A stretch of DNA of 64,000 bases from Amycolatopsis vancoresmycina. GTDB lineage: Bacteria; Actinomycetota; Actinomycetes; Mycobacteriales; Pseudonocardiaceae. Location of the stretch: the NCBI RefSeq assembly GCF_000716785.1, contig NZ_JNYY01000010.1, positions 124,001 through 188,000 on the forward strand, in the 5' to 3' direction. Positions 24,896 to 32,525 of the stretch are shown here, piece by piece. Numbering within the stretch: position 1 is the stretch's first letter; every line of letters begins with the position of its first letter. The position numbers and the translations under genes were made by a program. The notes beneath the pieces were generated by a model. The model saw only the letters and a program-made list of their open reading frames with translations, made no database searches and had not been told where the DNA came from.

Positions 24896-25812
24896 GACCA
24901 CCCGTGCCCGTCCAGGTAGCGCGTCACCCGTTCGCGGTCCCAGGCACCGTCGGCGACGACGATCCGGTAGCGGTAGGTGAAGCTTTCGTCCGGTGGCAGC
25001 GCGAATTCTTCGAAGAACGCCCACGAGAAGGCAACCATGGGCGTGTCCTGGGAACGGACGAACCAGTGCGACTCGTGGATGGCCTTGTCGTTCTCGGGTG
25101 CGTGGGCGAACAGAAGCGTCGAATGCGCGTCGACGTCGTCGTGCTCCCCGACGAACGCGAGCCACGGCGCCTGCGCGCCCATCATCCCGTCGCCCTCGAG
25201 ATCGCCGGGCCCGAGGACCCGGCCGCCGCCGAAGTCCCGCGGACCCCGCCAGTGCAGGCCGGTGTACCCGGCCAGGTCGCGGCCGGCCGTGGTCGGGCTG
25301 CCGAACACGAGCGGCGTGTCGCGGACGTTGGTCAGTTCGATCCCCCAGTCGAGCGCCCAGGCCCCTTCGGCCGGCTCGACCGAGTGGACGACGAGGTCGC
25401 GCCGCTCCCGCGCCCACTCGTCGCCGCCGTTGGCGACCCAGGTGAGCGCTTGGGTGAAGCTCAGCCGGCCGGGTTCGACGGCGAAGGCCGTGAAGCCGTC
25501 GTGCCGCATGGAGCCGATGCGGTCGGGCAGGTCCTGGTACCACCGGCCGGGGACGTAGGTGTGGCCGCCCCAGAAGTTCTGGCCGGACAGGTGGCTGGAC
25601 GTCATCTGCAGCCCCTTGTGCCACCGGTGGTCGGCCGGCCGGTACCCGCTGACGGGCCGGCCACCGAGGGTCCGCAGCGGGTGGACGTAAGGCTTGCGCG
25701 ACTCGAAGGCGACCGGGTCGGGTTTGTACACATAGGACATCAGCTGGACACCGCCGGCCTCGACGGAGACGTGCTCGCCATAGCGGTGGGTCACCGTGAT
25801 CGCGGCGCTCAC
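24892..25812 (-). CDS. PmoA-like (DUF6807) protein
   Basis: 306 residues. It matches the family labelled PmoA-like (DUF6807) by its layout: YVYKPDPVAFESRKPYVHPLRTL near 28, YRPADHRWHKGLQMTSSHLSGQNFWGG near 58-84 with clustered His, and FHEH-like LLFAHAPENDKAIHESHWFVRSQ near 235. Despite the family name it is soluble, with no membrane span, and is not a methane monooxygenase subunit. Such genes recur next to Gfo/Idh/MocA genes in actinomycetes and are suspected to act on sugars; activity undefined. Overlaps its neighbours by 4 bases on each side. Confidence 0.78.
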   Translation of the reverse strand: MSAAITVTHRYGEHVSVEAGGVQLMSYVYKPDPVAFESRKPYVHPLRTLGGRPVSGYRPADHRWHKGLQMTSSHLSGQNFWGGHTYVPGRWYQDLPDRIGSMRHDGFTAFAVEPGRLSFTQALTWVANGGDEWARERRDLVVHSVEPAEGAWALDWGIELTNVRDTPLVFGSPTTAGRDLAGYTGLHWRGPRDFGGGRVLGPGDLEGDGMMGAQAPWLAFVGEHDDVDAHSTLLFAHAPENDKAIHESHWFVRSQDTPMVAFSWAFFEEFALPPDESFTYRYRIVVADGAWDRERVTRYLDGHGWS

Positions 25813-26903
25813 GCGCGCACCTCCGCGCGGGTGCCGGCCATCGAGCGGTAGAAGGGGTCGCCGGCCCCGATCTCCCCGCGTCGCACGCCGAGCCCGGTGG
25901 ACGCGGACTTGTAGAGCGCAGCAATGAGCTCCAACACCCGCCGGCCGTCATCCCCGCTACACGGCGGCCGCCGCCCGGCACGGTAGGCGGCAAGAATCGG
26001 TGTAAAGGCGGCAGCGTGCGAGCTGTCGACGTCGGCGGACGGTCTGTGCCAGCGTTCGACGATCTCGCCCCCGATGTGCAGCGCGGGCGTGTAGCGCCAG
26101 TCCTTGACGCCGTACCCGTAGAGGTGGGTGAGCTCCGCGGTGGCGCGTTCGCAGTCGATCCGGATCCGGCTGACCTCGTCCGGCGAGAGGACGCTGTTGA
26201 CGACGGTGGCCAGGGCTCCCGACTCGAACCGGACGAGCGCGGTGGAGACGTCTTCGGTCTCGACATCGTGGACGAGCCGCGCGGTCATCGCGCGCACCTC
26301 GGCCCAGTCGCCGAGCAGGTGGAGCAGCAGATCCATCTGGTGGATACCGTGGCCCATGGCCGGCCCGCCACCCTCACTCGCCCAGCGCCCACGCCATGGC
26401 ACGGCGTAGTAAGCGGCGTCGCGGTACCAGGTGGTCTGGCAGTGGGCGACGAGCGGACGGCCCAGTTCCCCATCCGCGAGCAGGGTCCGGAAGTGCGCAG
26501 CGGCCGACCCGGACCGCTGCTGGTAGACGAAGGCGGCGTACGGACCACCATCCCGCTCGACGACGGTCATCTCGTCGTATTCGGCGAGCGACCGGCACGG
26601 CGGCTTCTCGCACCAAACCCAGGCACCGCTTTCGAGGGACTCCTTCGTCTGCTCGACGTGCAGGCTCGGCGGCGTGCAGATAGAGACCAGGTCGGGCCGC
26701 TGTTCGGCGAGCAGGGTGCCGACGTGGCGGTAGGGCCGGGCGTGTTCGGTCCCGGCGCAGAAGGCGGCCACCCGGGCCTCGTCGACATCGACGGCGGCCA
26801 CGATGTCAACGTCGTCGTGGTAGGCCTGGTAGGCGGCGCGGTGGCTGTCCGCGATGGCCCCGGTCCCGACGACGGCGACTCGTAAGCGCTTTCCCTGGGC
26901 CAA
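25809..26903 (-). CDS. Gfo/Idh/MocA-family oxidoreductase, first gene of sugar operon
   Basis: 364 residues from TTG 26903, chosen because AAGGAGG lies 6 bases upstream and the Rossmann motif VAVVGTGAIADSH follows at residue 10. The catalytic Lys is in WVWCEKPPCRSLAEYDEM near 95, and GGGPAMGHGIHQMDLLLHLLGDW near 178 carries the family GxHxxD motif. Probable NAD(P)-dependent sugar dehydrogenase; substrate unknown. It heads a four-gene operon with 4-base overlaps throughout. A LacI-type palindrome overlaps the likely transcription start, and a second AAGCGCTT lies within its fourth to seventh codons. Confidence 0.87.
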   Translation of the reverse strand: MAQGKRLRVAVVGTGAIADSHRAAYQAYHDDVDIVAAVDVDEARVAAFCAGTEHARPYRHVGTLLAEQRPDLVSICTPPSLHVEQTKESLESGAWVWCEKPPCRSLAEYDEMTVVERDGGPYAAFVYQQRSGSAAAHFRTLLADGELGRPLVAHCQTTWYRDAAYYAVPWRGRWASEGGGPAMGHGIHQMDLLLHLLGDWAEVRAMTARLVHDVETEDVSTALVRFESGALATVVNSVLSPDEVSRIRIDCERATAELTHLYGYGVKDWRYTPALHIGGEIVERWHRPSADVDSSHAAAFTPILAAYRAGRRPPCSGDDGRRVLELIAALYKSASTGLGVRRGEIGAGDPFYRSMAGTRAEVRA

Positions 26904-27012
26904 CAGGAGCCTCCTTCCCTGGATCCAGCACCCGGCCGACGCCGATCCACGTCGCCCGTACGCCAGCGGAAAGCGACCTCGTCATGCAGGGTCGCACCTC
27001 TCCGACCGTCTC

Positions 27013-27052
27013 AGAAAGCGCTTTCTCATGCAACGGCAGCCGCGGATGTCAA
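27013..27052 (-). promoter_or_regulatory. Promoter with LacI-type operator for the sugar operon
   Basis: Minus strand: -35 TTGACA (27047-27052), 16-17 bp spacer, -10 CATGAG/ATGAGA, then the perfect palindrome AGAAAGCGCTTTCT (27013-27026). The centre GCGC with flanking A/T is the usual LacI/GalR-family site. A second partial copy, GGGAAAGCGCTTACG, lies at 26881-26895 inside the first gene. No LacI gene is in the window. The rest of 26904-27213 holds the repeat at 27165 and nothing else seen. Confidence 0.72.
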
Positions 27053-27164
27053 CGTTGTCACCGGCGGCGATCAACCGGACGGACGACTCCGGCGCCCAGT
27101 GGAAATCCACTTAACGTGAAGAACCTTGCCGAATACGGCGGATACCACCCACCCGCTGCCTGCT

Positions 27165-27204
27165 CCCGGCTGCCCGGCTGCCCGGCTGCCCGGCTGCCCG
27201 GCTG
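27165..27204. repeat. 8-bp tandem repeat, five copies
   Basis: CCCGGCTG repeated five times without error (starts 27165, 27173, 27181, 27189, 27197), 10 bases past the stop of the membrane-protein gene. Simple-sequence slippage tract; copy number is likely to vary between strains. Confidence 0.95.
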
Positions 27205-27213
27205 CCGCGAGGA

Positions 27214-27744
27214 TCAAAGGCTCTTGCTGCGGGCCTTCCGCGGCTGCCGGCTTTCGGCGCGCATCGCCCGCACGTCCAGAAAAGCGACCACGACGGACAC
27301 CAGCCCGGCGAACAGCCCGAGGTACCGACCGAAGCCCGCCCCGATGGTGATCCCGGCCGCGTCGAAGATGCCGCGCTGGTCGGCGTCGAACTCCCAGTCG
27401 AGGGTGAGCCAGCCGATCACCATCATCAGCAGCGACGCCGCGGCGACCACCAGCCACAGGTGCGGCAGGCCGCTGACCCGCAGATTCCGGATTCGCCCGA
27501 AAACGACCACGACGAGACCGGCCACCAGCAGCGGCAGCGGCGGGCACCAGGCGAAGAAGCTCGAGTGCCAGGCGTCGCGGACGACGTCACCGTGCGGCAA
27601 CTGGTCGAGGATGTTCTCGATGTCCGGCTTGCCGGCGCTGAGGGTCGTCCACGGCAGGAACGTCGAACCCAGCGCGAGCAGCCCGGCCGCCAAGCCGAGC
27701 CACTCGCGCCAGGTGACGCTCTTGACGGAAAACGGCTGTGTCAT
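27214..27744 (-). CDS. Four-span membrane protein downstream of gatB
   Basis: 176 residues with four hydrophobic spans: EWLGLAAGLLALGSTFLPW, LPLLVAGLVVVVFGRI, LWLVVAAASLLMMVIGWL and RYLGLFAGLVSVVVAFLDV. The first loop (TTLSAGKPDIENILDQLPHGD) is probably outside. It ends in a basic tail, RKARSKSL. It starts 8 bases after the gatB stop, so it is co-transcribed with gatCAB, but there is no family clue to a link with tRNA amidation. Unrecognised conserved-type protein. Confidence 0.72.
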   Translation of the reverse strand: MTQPFSVKSVTWREWLGLAAGLLALGSTFLPWTTLSAGKPDIENILDQLPHGDVVRDAWHSSFFAWCPPLPLLVAGLVVVVFGRIRNLRVSGLPHLWLVVAAASLLMMVIGWLTLDWEFDADQRGIFDAAGITIGAGFGRYLGLFAGLVSVVVAFLDVRAMRAESRQPRKARSKSL

Positions 27745-27752
27745 GAAAACGG

Positions 27753-29258
27753 TCAGGAACCGACGCGCTCGATGATCAGCTCCCGGACCCGCTTGGCGTC
27801 GGCCTGCCCCTTGGTCGCCTTCATGACCGCGCCGACGATCGCCCCCGCCGCCGCGACCTTCCCGCCGCGGATCTTGTCCGCGACGTCCGGCTGCGCCGCC
27901 AGCGCCTCGTCGATCGCCGCGAGCAGGGCCGAGTCGTCCGAGACGACTTTCAGCCCACGCTTCTCGACGACCTCCCGCGGATCGCCTTCACCGGCGAGCA
28001 CGCCCTGGACGACCTCCTTGGCGAGCTTGTTCGTCAGCTCACCGGACGACACGAGCCCGATGACCTCGGCCACCTGCTTCGGCGTGATCGCCAGATCGGT
28101 CAGCTCGACCTCGCGCGTGTTCGCCTCCTGGGCGAGGGTGTTGACCCACCAGCCGCGCGCCTCGTCCGGGGTGGCCCCGGCCTCGACGGTGGCCGCGACG
28201 AGGTCGACGGCGCCGACGTTCAGCAGGTCACGCAGGGCTTCGTCGGAAAGTGACCACTCCTGCTGGATCCGCTTCCGCCGCTCCGAGGGCATCTCGGGCA
28301 GCGTGCCGCGCAGCTCGTCGACCCACTCACGCGACGGGGCGATCGGGACCAGGTCGGGCTCCGGGAAGTACCGGTAGTCCTCGGCGGTTTCCTTCGTCCG
28401 GCCGGACGACGTGGTGCCGTCGGCCTCCTGGAAGTGCCGAGTCTCCTGCTTGATCGACCCGCCCTCGGCGAGGATCGCTGCCTGCCGCGTCATCTCGTAG
28501 CGGACGGCGCGCTCGACACTCCGCAGCGAGTTGACGTTCTTCGTCTCGGTGCGCGTACCGAACTCGGTCGCGTCCTTCGCCATGAGCGAGACGTTCGCGT
28601 CGCACCGCAGCGAGCCCTGGTCCATCCGGACGTCGGATACGTCGAGCGCGCGAAGCAGGTCGCGCAACGCCGAGACGTACGCGCGCGCGACCTCGGGCGC
28701 CCGTTCGCCGGTGCCCTCGATCGGCTTTGTCACGATTTCGATCAACGGCACGCCGGCCCGGTTGTAGTCGAGCAGCGAGTGCTCGGCACCGTGGATCCGG
28801 CCGGTCGCGCCACCGACGTGCAGCGACTTGCCGGTGTCCTCCTCCATGTGCGCGCGCTCGATCTCCACACGGACGATCTCGCCGTCGTCGAGCGTGACGT
28901 CGAGGTAGCCGTTGAAGGCGATCGGCTCGTCGTACTGCGAAGTCTGAAAGTTCTTCGGCATGTCCGGGTAGAAGTAGTTCTTCCGGGCGAACCGGCACCA
29001 CTCGGCGATCTCGCAGTTCAGCGCGAGCCCGATCCGGATCGCGCCCTCGACGGCCTTGCCGTTGAGGGCCGGCAGGGCCCCCGGCAGGCCGAGGCAGGTC
29101 GGGCAGACCTTCGTGTTCGGCTCGCCGCCGAACTCGTTCGGGCAGCCGCAGAACATCTTCGTGTTCGTGTTCAGCTCGACGTGCACCTCGAGCCCGAGCA
29201 CCGGGTCGAAGCGTTCGATGACGTCGGCGTAGTCCATCAACTCGGCCACGGCAGTCAC
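27753..29258 (-). CDS. gatB: Asp/Glu-tRNA amidotransferase subunit B
   Basis: Subunit of GatCAB, which amidates misacylated Glu-tRNA(Gln) and Asp-tRNA(Asn). 501 residues from GTG 29258, overlapping the gatA stop by 4 bases and preceded by GGAGG. Seen: PVLGLEVHVELNTNTKMFCGCPNEF near 18-42 with two of the zinc cysteines, KVCPTCLGLPG with the others, FYPDMPKNFQTSQYDEPI, DYNRAGVPLIEIVTKP, and the C-terminal YqeY-like tail domain (PDVADKIRGGKVAAAGAIVG). Orthologue of Rv3009c. The pfkA gene that separates gatA and gatB in M. tuberculosis is absent. Confidence 0.96.
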   Translation of the reverse strand: MTAVAELMDYADVIERFDPVLGLEVHVELNTNTKMFCGCPNEFGGEPNTKVCPTCLGLPGALPALNGKAVEGAIRIGLALNCEIAEWCRFARKNYFYPDMPKNFQTSQYDEPIAFNGYLDVTLDDGEIVRVEIERAHMEEDTGKSLHVGGATGRIHGAEHSLLDYNRAGVPLIEIVTKPIEGTGERAPEVARAYVSALRDLLRALDVSDVRMDQGSLRCDANVSLMAKDATEFGTRTETKNVNSLRSVERAVRYEMTRQAAILAEGGSIKQETRHFQEADGTTSSGRTKETAEDYRYFPEPDLVPIAPSREWVDELRGTLPEMPSERRKRIQQEWSLSDEALRDLLNVGAVDLVAATVEAGATPDEARGWWVNTLAQEANTREVELTDLAITPKQVAEVIGLVSSGELTNKLAKEVVQGVLAGEGDPREVVEKRGLKVVSDDSALLAAIDEALAAQPDVADKIRGGKVAAAGAIVGAVMKATKGQADAKRVRELIIERVGS

Positions 29259-30772
29259 TTCGTTCCTCCCAGCTCCGGGACCTTGTGGATGAGCGCCCCA
29301 CCGGCGGCGGCGTCGCGGGCGGCCTCGTAGGCGGCGCCAACCCGGTAGAGCCGGTCGTCGGCGAGCGCCGGGGCCATGATCTGCAGCCCGACCGGCAGCC
29401 CGTCCTCGTCGGACAGCCCGCTCGGCACGCTCATGGCGGCGTTGCCGGCGAGGTTCGACGGGATCGTGCACAGGTCGGCGAGGTACATCGCCATCGGGTC
29501 GTCCACGCGCTCGCCGATCTTGAACGCCGTGGTCGGCGTCGTGGGCGAAACGAGGACATCGACCTTCTCGAAGGCGGCGTCGAAGTCACGCGTGATCAGG
29601 GTGCGGACCTTCTGCGCCGAGCCGTAGTAGGCGTCGTAGTAGCCGGACGACAACGCGTAGGTGCCCAGCATGATCCGCCGCTTGACCTCGGCGCCGAAGC
29701 CCTTCTCGCGGGTCAGCGACATGACCTCTTCGGCACTGTGCGTGCCGTCGTCGGCGACGCGCAGGCCGTAGCGCATGGCGTCGAACCGGGCGAGGTTCGA
29801 CGAGCATTCGCTCGGCGCGATCAGGTAGTAAGCGGGCAGCGCGTAGACGAAATGCGGACAAGAGACTTCGACGACCTCGGCACCGAGCGCGCGCAGCTGC
29901 TCGACCGCGGCCTGGAAAGACCGCTCGACACCCGGCTGGTAGCCGTCGCCGCCGAACTCCTTCACGACGCCGACCTTGACGCCCTTGAGGTCACCGGTCA
30001 TGCCCTGCCGGGCCGCGGCGACCACCGGCGGCACCGGCGCGTCGATGGACGTCGAGTCCCGCGGGTCGTACCCGGCGATGACCTCGTGCAGCAGAGCAGC
30101 GTCGAGCACCGTCCGCGCGCAGGGACCGGCCTGGTCGAGCGAGGACGAAAAAGCGACAAGGCCGTAGCGCGAGACGCCGCCGTAGGTCGGCTTGACCCCG
30201 ACGGTCCCGGTGACCGCCCCGGGCTGCCGGATCGAACCACCGGTGTCGGTACCGATGGCGATGGCCGCTTCGAAGGCCGCGATCGACGCCGACGACCCAC
30301 CGCCCGACCCGCCCGGGATACGGGCGTGGTCCCACGGGTTGTGCGTCGGGCCGTATGCCGAGTTCTCGGTCGACGACCCCATGGCGAACTCGTCCATGTT
30401 CGTCTTGCCGAGAATGACGACACCGGCTTCACGCAGCTTGCGCGTCACCGTCGCGTCGTACGGCGGGATCCAGCCTTCGAGCGTTTTCGACCCACAGGTC
30501 GTCGGCACGCCCTCGGTGGTGAGGACGTCCTTCAGCGCGAGCGGCACGCCCGCCAGCGGCGACGCGGGCGCATTGCCGTCGGCGATGCCCTCGTCGACGG
30601 CCTTGGCCGCGGCCAGCGCGCCCTCGGTGTCGACGTGCAGGAACGCGTGGATGTGGTCGTCGACCTCGGCGATCCGATCCAGGTGGGCCTGCGTGACCTC
30701 GACCGCGGACACCTCACGCGCGTGGATCTTTTCCGCCAGCTCCGCGGCGGTCAGCTTGATGAGCTCGGTCAC
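29255..30772 (-). CDS. gatA: Asp/Glu-tRNA amidotransferase subunit A
   Basis: Amidase subunit that releases ammonia from glutamine for GatB. 505 residues from GTG 30772, overlapping the gatC stop. Amidase-signature triad is intact: Lys in PLALKDVLTTEG near residue 79, cis-Ser and Ser nucleophile in RIPGGSGGGSSASIAA and TDTGGSIRQPG near 150-180. Middle of a tight gatC-gatA-gatB operon. Orthologue of Rv3011c. An organism with GatCAB like this usually lacks GlnRS or AsnRS or both; this cannot be tested here. Confidence 0.96.
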   Translation of the reverse strand: MTELIKLTAAELAEKIHAREVSAVEVTQAHLDRIAEVDDHIHAFLHVDTEGALAAAKAVDEGIADGNAPASPLAGVPLALKDVLTTEGVPTTCGSKTLEGWIPPYDATVTRKLREAGVVILGKTNMDEFAMGSSTENSAYGPTHNPWDHARIPGGSGGGSSASIAAFEAAIAIGTDTGGSIRQPGAVTGTVGVKPTYGGVSRYGLVAFSSSLDQAGPCARTVLDAALLHEVIAGYDPRDSTSIDAPVPPVVAAARQGMTGDLKGVKVGVVKEFGGDGYQPGVERSFQAAVEQLRALGAEVVEVSCPHFVYALPAYYLIAPSECSSNLARFDAMRYGLRVADDGTHSAEEVMSLTREKGFGAEVKRRIMLGTYALSSGYYDAYYGSAQKVRTLITRDFDAAFEKVDVLVSPTTPTTAFKIGERVDDPMAMYLADLCTIPSNLAGNAAMSVPSGLSDEDGLPVGLQIMAPALADDRLYRVGAAYEAARDAAAGGALIHKVPELGGTK

Positions 30773-31068
30773 TGCTCTTCCCCCAGAATCCGCGGCACCC
30801 GGAAACGCCCGTCCTCGGCGGCCGGCGCACCGGCCAGCGCCTGCTGCTGCGTGAGCCCGGGGACGACGACGTCCTGCCGGAAGACGTTCGTCAGCGGCAC
30901 GGCGTGCGAGGTGGGCGGCACGTCGTCGGCGGCGACCTCGCTCACCTTGGCCACCGAGTCCAGGATCTGGTCGAGCTGGCCGGCGAAGACGTCGAGCTCG
31001 TCGTCGGTCACGGCCAGCCTGGCCAGCTTCGCGAGGTGCGCGACCTCGTCTCGGGAAATGTTGGGCAC
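30769..31068 (-). CDS. gatC: Asp/Glu-tRNA amidotransferase subunit C
   Basis: 99-residue belt subunit that holds GatA to GatB. From GTG 31068 with GGGAG upstream. Opens PNISRDEVAHLAKLARLAVTDDEL, typical of GatC, then QLDQILDSVAKVSEVAADDVPPTSH and RQDVVVPGLTQQQALAGAP. First gene of gatCAB; divergent from the ACT protein gene as Rv3012c is from Rv3013. Confidence 0.93.
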   Translation of the reverse strand: MPNISRDEVAHLAKLARLAVTDDELDVFAGQLDQILDSVAKVSEVAADDVPPTSHAVPLTNVFRQDVVVPGLTQQQALAGAPAAEDGRFRVPRILGEEQ

Positions 31069-31301
31069 GCGGGTGACTCCCGGGTTGTGCTGTGCGGGTT
31101 GTCTCGGAAGCTGCAAGTCTATGGTGGCGGCGCGGGCGGACTCGACTGGGTTACGCCCGGCGCAGGCAGGCTGCCGTCCGGCGACGCTCGCATCCCGCCC
31201 GGCGGACAGCAGGTCCCGCGGGCCGGGTGGGTCTGTCACAATCGGCGACCGGCATCGAGCGTCCCACGGCAAGGCTGGGACGCCAGAGGTGAGAGGGGCG
31301 C

Positions 31302-31958
31302 GTGGTGTCGTTCCTGATCCGGGTCCTCCTTCCGGACAGCCCGGGGACCCTCGGCGCGGTCGCCACGGCGCTCGGCACGGTAGGCGCCGACATCCTCAGC
31401 GTGGACGTCGTCGAGCGCGGCAGCGGAGTCGCCGTCGACGACCTGGTGGTCGAGCTCCCGTCGGGCCGCCTGCCCGACGCGCTCATCACGGCGGCGGAGA
31501 GCGTCGAAGGCGTCGAAGTGGACGCGGTCCGTCCCTACGCGGGCGTCCTGGACACGCACCGCGAGCTCGAACTGGTCGAGGAAATCGCGGCGCAGCCGAA
31601 GTCCGGCCTCGACATCCTCGCCGAAGGAGTCCCCCGCATCGTGCGCGCGGGCTGGGCAATGATCGTCGAGCACGCCGAAACCGGCGCGGTCCGCCTGGCG
31701 TCGTCGAGCGCGGCCCCGGAGACCCCCATCACGGACCTGCCCTGGCTGCCACTCGAGCGCGCGACCGTCCTCGACAGCGAGGACGCCTGGATCCCGGAGA
31801 CGTGGAAGGAACTCGGCACCGAGTTGGCCGCGACCCCGCTCGGCAAACCGGGCAAGGCGCTGCTCGTCGCCCGCCCGGGCGGCCCGAACTTCCGCGCCGC
31901 CGAGGTCGCCCGCCTGGCCCACCTCGCCGGCATCGTCGCGGTCGTCCTCGACGGCTAG
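31302..31958 (+). CDS. ACT-domain protein (Rv3013 type)
   Basis: 218 residues from GTG 31302 (GAGGTGAGAGG upstream). N-terminal ACT domain: FLIRVLLPDSPGTLGAVATALGTVGADILSVDVV at about 3-37, divided at the DxPG ligand turn. The C-terminal 130 residues (RIVRAGWAMIVEHAETGAVRLA, then FRAAEVARLAHLAGIVAVVLDG) look GAF-like. Probably an amino-acid-sensing regulator, partner unknown. Conserved position between gatC and ligA as in mycobacteria. Confidence 0.82.
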   Translation: MVSFLIRVLLPDSPGTLGAVATALGTVGADILSVDVVERGSGVAVDDLVVELPSGRLPDALITAAESVEGVEVDAVRPYAGVLDTHRELELVEEIAAQPKSGLDILAEGVPRIVRAGWAMIVEHAETGAVRLASSSAAPETPITDLPWLPLERATVLDSEDAWIPETWKELGTELAATPLGKPGKALLVARPGGPNFRAAEVARLAHLAGIVAVVLDG

Positions 31959-31972
31959 CGCGACCGCGCCAC

Positions 31973-32025
31973 GTCGTCGAAAAAGGGACGAGCCCCGCGC
32001 GGGTTCGTCCCTTTTTCGACGACGC
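31973..32025. terminator. Bidirectional terminator
   Basis: 23-bp arms (first 20 bases CGTCGTCGAAAAAGGGACGA) with one wobble and a short GC loop, between convergent genes. A5 on one side and T5 on the other lie inside the stem, so it can work on both strands. Confidence 0.9.
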
Positions 32026-32030
32026 CCAGG

Positions 32031-32525
32031 TCAGACGTCGATTTGGTAGGCGATCAGCATGACGTGCGGGAACGGCCGCCAGTCCCGTTCGGCCAGGCGC
32101 GCGAACCCAAGGCGTTCGTAGAGCCGGTGCGCGCTGTGCATCCGGTCGAGGCTGCTCAGCACCACCCTGCGGAGCCCGAGCGCGCGGGCGCGGTCGAACA
32201 CCGCCCCGACCAACGCGTCGCCGATTCCACGGCCACGCGCCGAGGGCGCCACCGCCAGCATCCGGAACTCCAGCTCGCCCGGACGCGAGATCTCGGCGTA
32301 TTCGGACCCCGGCTGCACGATGGTCACCGTGCCGACCACGTCACCCGCCCGGTCCACGGCGACGAGGACCTCGGCCGCCTCGACCCGCCGCGCGACATCA
32401 CGCAGCGTCGCGTCGTAACCGACGCCGTCGGCCAGGTGGCCGTCGGCTTGGTACGCCAGCACCGTGACCTCGCCCGCCACGGCGTACTCCTCAGGCCGCG
32501 GCGGCCGGATCTCGACCTCACCCAT
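32031..32525 (-). CDS. GNAT-family N-acetyltransferase downstream of ligA
   Basis: 164 residues from ATG 32525, overlapping the ligA stop by 8 bases. GNAT core: LEFRMLAVAPSARGRGIGDALV near 85-106 with the intact R-x-x-G-x-G acetyl-CoA loop, and LSSLDRMHSAHRLYERLGFARL near 125-145. Acceptor unknown. Translational coupling to ligA suggests co-expression only; no functional link is evident. Confidence 0.85.
   Translation of the reverse strand: MGEVEIRPPRPEEYAVAGEVTVLAYQADGHLADGVGYDATLRDVARRVEAAEVLVAVDRAGDVVGTVTIVQPGSEYAEISRPGELEFRMLAVAPSARGRGIGDALVGAVFDRARALGLRRVVLSSLDRMHSAHRLYERLGFARLAERDWRPFPHVMLIAYQIDV

Noticed and set aside
24892..25812. Particulate methane monooxygenase subunit
   Set aside because: The PmoA-like family label is historical; the protein has no membrane spans and sits with sugar dehydrogenases.
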